Under the pieces are notes generated by a model. The model was not told the DNA's origin. It saw nothing but the letters and a program-made list of their open reading frames with translations, and ran no database searches. DNA of 13,159 bases from Chloroflexota bacterium. Lineage in GTDB: Bacteria > Chloroflexota > Anaerolineae > Fen-1058. Shown one piece after another: positions 11,475 through 13,159 of this stretch (its first letter is position 1; each line of letters begins with the position of its first letter). The stretch lies in contig JACRBO010000193.1 of NCBI GenBank assembly GCA_016219235.1, positions 1-13,159 of the forward strand. The letters are read 5' to 3'. The translations under genes were made by a program, and so were the position numbers.

Positions 11475-13159
11475 TCACTGCGTCCTGACAGTCCATGTTC
11501 CGATTGGAATACTCTGCCCCTGCTTGATCAACTCCGCGTCGAGCAAGGCCAGCGGCTCTTGTGTAAACGAGTCGTAGATGATAAGGCTGATCGTTGCGGG
11601 GCCGGGCGCGGCGTCGGCGGGGACTTTCAGCACGTGCCGATCGGTGATCGGCGCCCCCGCGATCCATTTGAGGGTCGGAATTGCGCCGAGGGCGGGCACA
11701 CTGTCGTCATTCACGCGCCAACCCTGGCCCGTCATCTGCACCGAGACGACGTAGTCGCGCAAGATGGGCCGTGTGGCGATGAAGTTCAGATCAAGCGTGA
11801 GCTGATCGCCGGGATGAACATCGCCGTTGATCGATGCGCTTGATCCCAGGAAGGTAATGCCCCCCGCCAGATCGATGCCACTGGCTGTGATCAAGCGAGT
11901 AGCCGCCTGGACAGTTAGTGATCCAAGAGGGATTCGTTCTGCGCCATTTGATTTCAACGGCGTCGCACCCGAATAAACGCCGGCCATCAGCGTGTATTCG
12001 CCGGGCGGCACATCGGCCAGCGGTGCGACGGCAAAGCGCACGCCAAAGGTGTCACCGGGCTGATAGCGGGTGGTCGCCACGGTGTGATCGGCCTGCCCGA
12101 TCACGCTGCCATCGGGTGCGACCAGATGCACGAAGAAACTGTAATCCCGATCAGGCGATTGCTCCACTCGATACGCAACCAACACATTCACCGGCTCGCC
12201 GGCGGTAGTGGCCGTGTGGCTCAAGTGATAGCCGATCAAATTGAAGCGCTGATCGAAATCGGCGTTGACAGGCGCAAAGGGCACACGTGGCAGCGGACAC
12301 GGCGCGGCGCAGACCTGATACGCCTCAGCGCTGATCGGCGCGAAGAAATACGGGCTGGCGTTGAACTCGGCAAGGAAGGCCATGTTCGTGACGACGGGCT
12401 GATTGGTTTTCAAGCCCGCATCGATGGCGTTCAGGTAGGACTGCGCCAGCGTCTCGCCGCGCGGATAGACGTACTGCACCTCGACGTCAGGACGCACGCC
12501 CTCGACCTGCTGCAAATACCACAGCGGAGTGGCCCAGTGCCAGTTGGAGAGCACAATTGCGTTGACGGGCGCGTCGTTCAGCAGCGATTCGGCATAGGCA
12601 CGGGTGTCGTCATATTGGCGCAGCCAGTTGAATGAGGGAAAGTTGTTGGCGAATTGGAGAAGAATCAACACGCAGCACGCAATACGCAACACGCCAGTGA
12701 CGAGTGATGAGTGACGAGTGATCTGGATTGCGCCAAGACCATGACCGACGACAATCACCAGCAGCACATAGGCAGGCAGCAGATATTCCACCGTTTGCGG
12801 CGCGCGATAGGTGAGGGCAACGAAGGTGTGCAGAGTGATGCCGCCGATCAGCATAACGGCCAGTCTCCAATCTCGGCGGATGAGGCGCAGCGCGCCGATG
12901 AGGACGAGCACGATCGCGAACGGGTTGAACTGAAAGGTAAAGAGCGTCGGCAGCAGCGCGGCCCGATCGAGCAACAAGTCCGATCGGGTGTTGACGAAGT
13001 AGAAGAAGTCGCCCTCGAAGCCGCGCCCCAGCACGTGATCGAGGAATTTGTCCGGTTGCGCCAGGTAGGTCGTCGTTTCGCCGTCGGCCAGTGTGCCGCC
13101 TGTCGCGCCCCGCAGCGGAAAATACAGCAGCACCAGCAGGCCCAGCGCGAAGGCGATCA
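11475..13159 (-). CDS. DUF2723-like membrane protein with tandem beta domains (partial)
   Basis: The reading frame is open from the right window edge, so the N-terminus is missing; at least 560 residues are present. Residues are numbered from the GTG codon at 13133. The part seen begins in a transmembrane helix ending YFPLRG, has further helices near 62-85, 91-108, 115-135 and 146-165, and then a soluble region (RAYAESLLNDAPVNAIVLSN, VEGVRPDVEVQYVYPRGET) that fits the C-terminal half of DUF2723/TMEM260-like proteins, putative protein O-glycosyltransferases. Two beta-rich domains follow (about 297-408 and 420-549), each ending IPxGxxTV, apparently a tandem duplication. A heptad array encodes about residues 138-155. 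DUF2723 assignment is moderate; the enzymatic activity is inferred from family only. Confidence 0.7.
   Translation of the reverse strand, partial: IAFALGLLVLLYFPLRGATGGTLADGETTTYLAQPDKFLDHVLGRGFEGDFFYFVNTRSDLLLDRAALLPTLFTFQFNPFAIVLVLIGALRLIRRDWRLAVMLIGGITLHTFVALTYRAPQTVEYLLPAYVLLVIVVGHGLGAIQITRHSSLVTGVLRIACCVLILLQFANNFPSFNWLRQYDDTRAYAESLLNDAPVNAIVLSNWHWATPLWYLQQVEGVRPDVEVQYVYPRGETLAQSYLNAIDAGLKTNQPVVTNMAFLAEFNASPYFFAPISAEAYQVCAAPCPLPRVPFAPVNADFDQRFNLIGYHLSHTATTAGEPVNVLVAYRVEQSPDRDYSFFVHLVAPDGSVIGQADHTVATTRYQPGDTFGVRFAVAPLADVPPGEYTLMAGVYSGATPLKSNGAERIPLGSLTVQAATRLITASGIDLAGGITFLGSSASINGDVHPGDQLTLDLNFIATRPILRDYVVSVQMTGQGWRVNDDSVPALGAIPTLKWIAGAPITDRHVLKVPADAAPGPATISLIIYDSFTQEPLALLDAELIKQGQSIPIGTWTVRTQ
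12668..12723 (-). repeat. Heptanucleotide array inside a coding region
   Basis: On the + strand eight 7-nt units follow one another: acacgca, gcacgca, atacgca, acacgcc, agtgacg, agtgatg, agtgacg, agtgatc. They share words with the intergenic arrays at 2684-2700, 5510-5527 and 6493-6520. The array lies inside the - strand membrane-protein gene, in the orientation whose sense strand reads CACTCATCACTCGTC and so has no stop codon. It encodes TRHSSLVTGVLRIACCV, a link between two helices plus the start of the next helix. Confidence 0.85.

Noticed and set aside
684..12723. CRISPR array interpretation of the repeat arrays
   Set aside because: Units are 7-8 nt and contiguous with no spacers, and no cas gene is present.

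Overview
The window looks like chromosome from an environmental member of the Chloroflexota (Anaerolineae-like), roughly 60% G+C. This is an inference from gene content: an F420-type nitroreductase, a DUF2723-type membrane protein with a long beta-rich tail, a multi-PDZ secreted protein, and an unusual density of short-period repeat arrays. No rRNA, tRNA, transposase or CRISPR array is visible.

Left half, all on the + strand. A small GIY-YIG/DUF123 protein (222-680) comes first. A clear sigma70-like promoter with an overlapping palindrome (734-777) then opens a drug/metabolite-exporter locus: a TetR repressor (800-1459), an ABC-2 permease (1465-2598), a PfkB sugar/nucleoside kinase (2711-3628), a deazaflavin-dependent nitroreductase (3631-4080), a HlyD/YbhG-type membrane fusion protein (4227-5513) and two ABC ATPases (5572-6510 and 6601-7545). 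The set resembles the enterobacterial CecR-YbhG-YbhF-YbhS-YbhR exporter, but the two ATPase domains of YbhF are separate genes, only one permease is present, and two metabolic genes sit between the permease and the rest. The first ATPase has lost its switch histidine, so the ATPase pair is probably asymmetric.

Right half, all on the - strand. A three-gene signalling operon reads response regulator (11360-10662), triple-PDZ secreted protein (10571-9318), sensor histidine kinase (9223-7619). It converges on the exporter operon. Upstream of it, running off the right edge, is a DUF2723-like multi-spanning membrane protein with two tandem beta-sandwich-like domains.

The most unusual feature is DNA-level. 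Five degenerate tandem arrays with a strict 7- or 8-nt period lie in the window. Four fill gaps between genes and touch or contain the stop codon of the upstream gene; the fifth is inside a coding region, in the orientation that carries no stop codons. They resemble the STRR heptanucleotide repeats of filamentous cyanobacteria in form. A 113-bp imperfect palindrome of the widespread 'GTCATTGCGAG' type lies before the HlyD gene, and GATC tetramers are strongly over-represented throughout.
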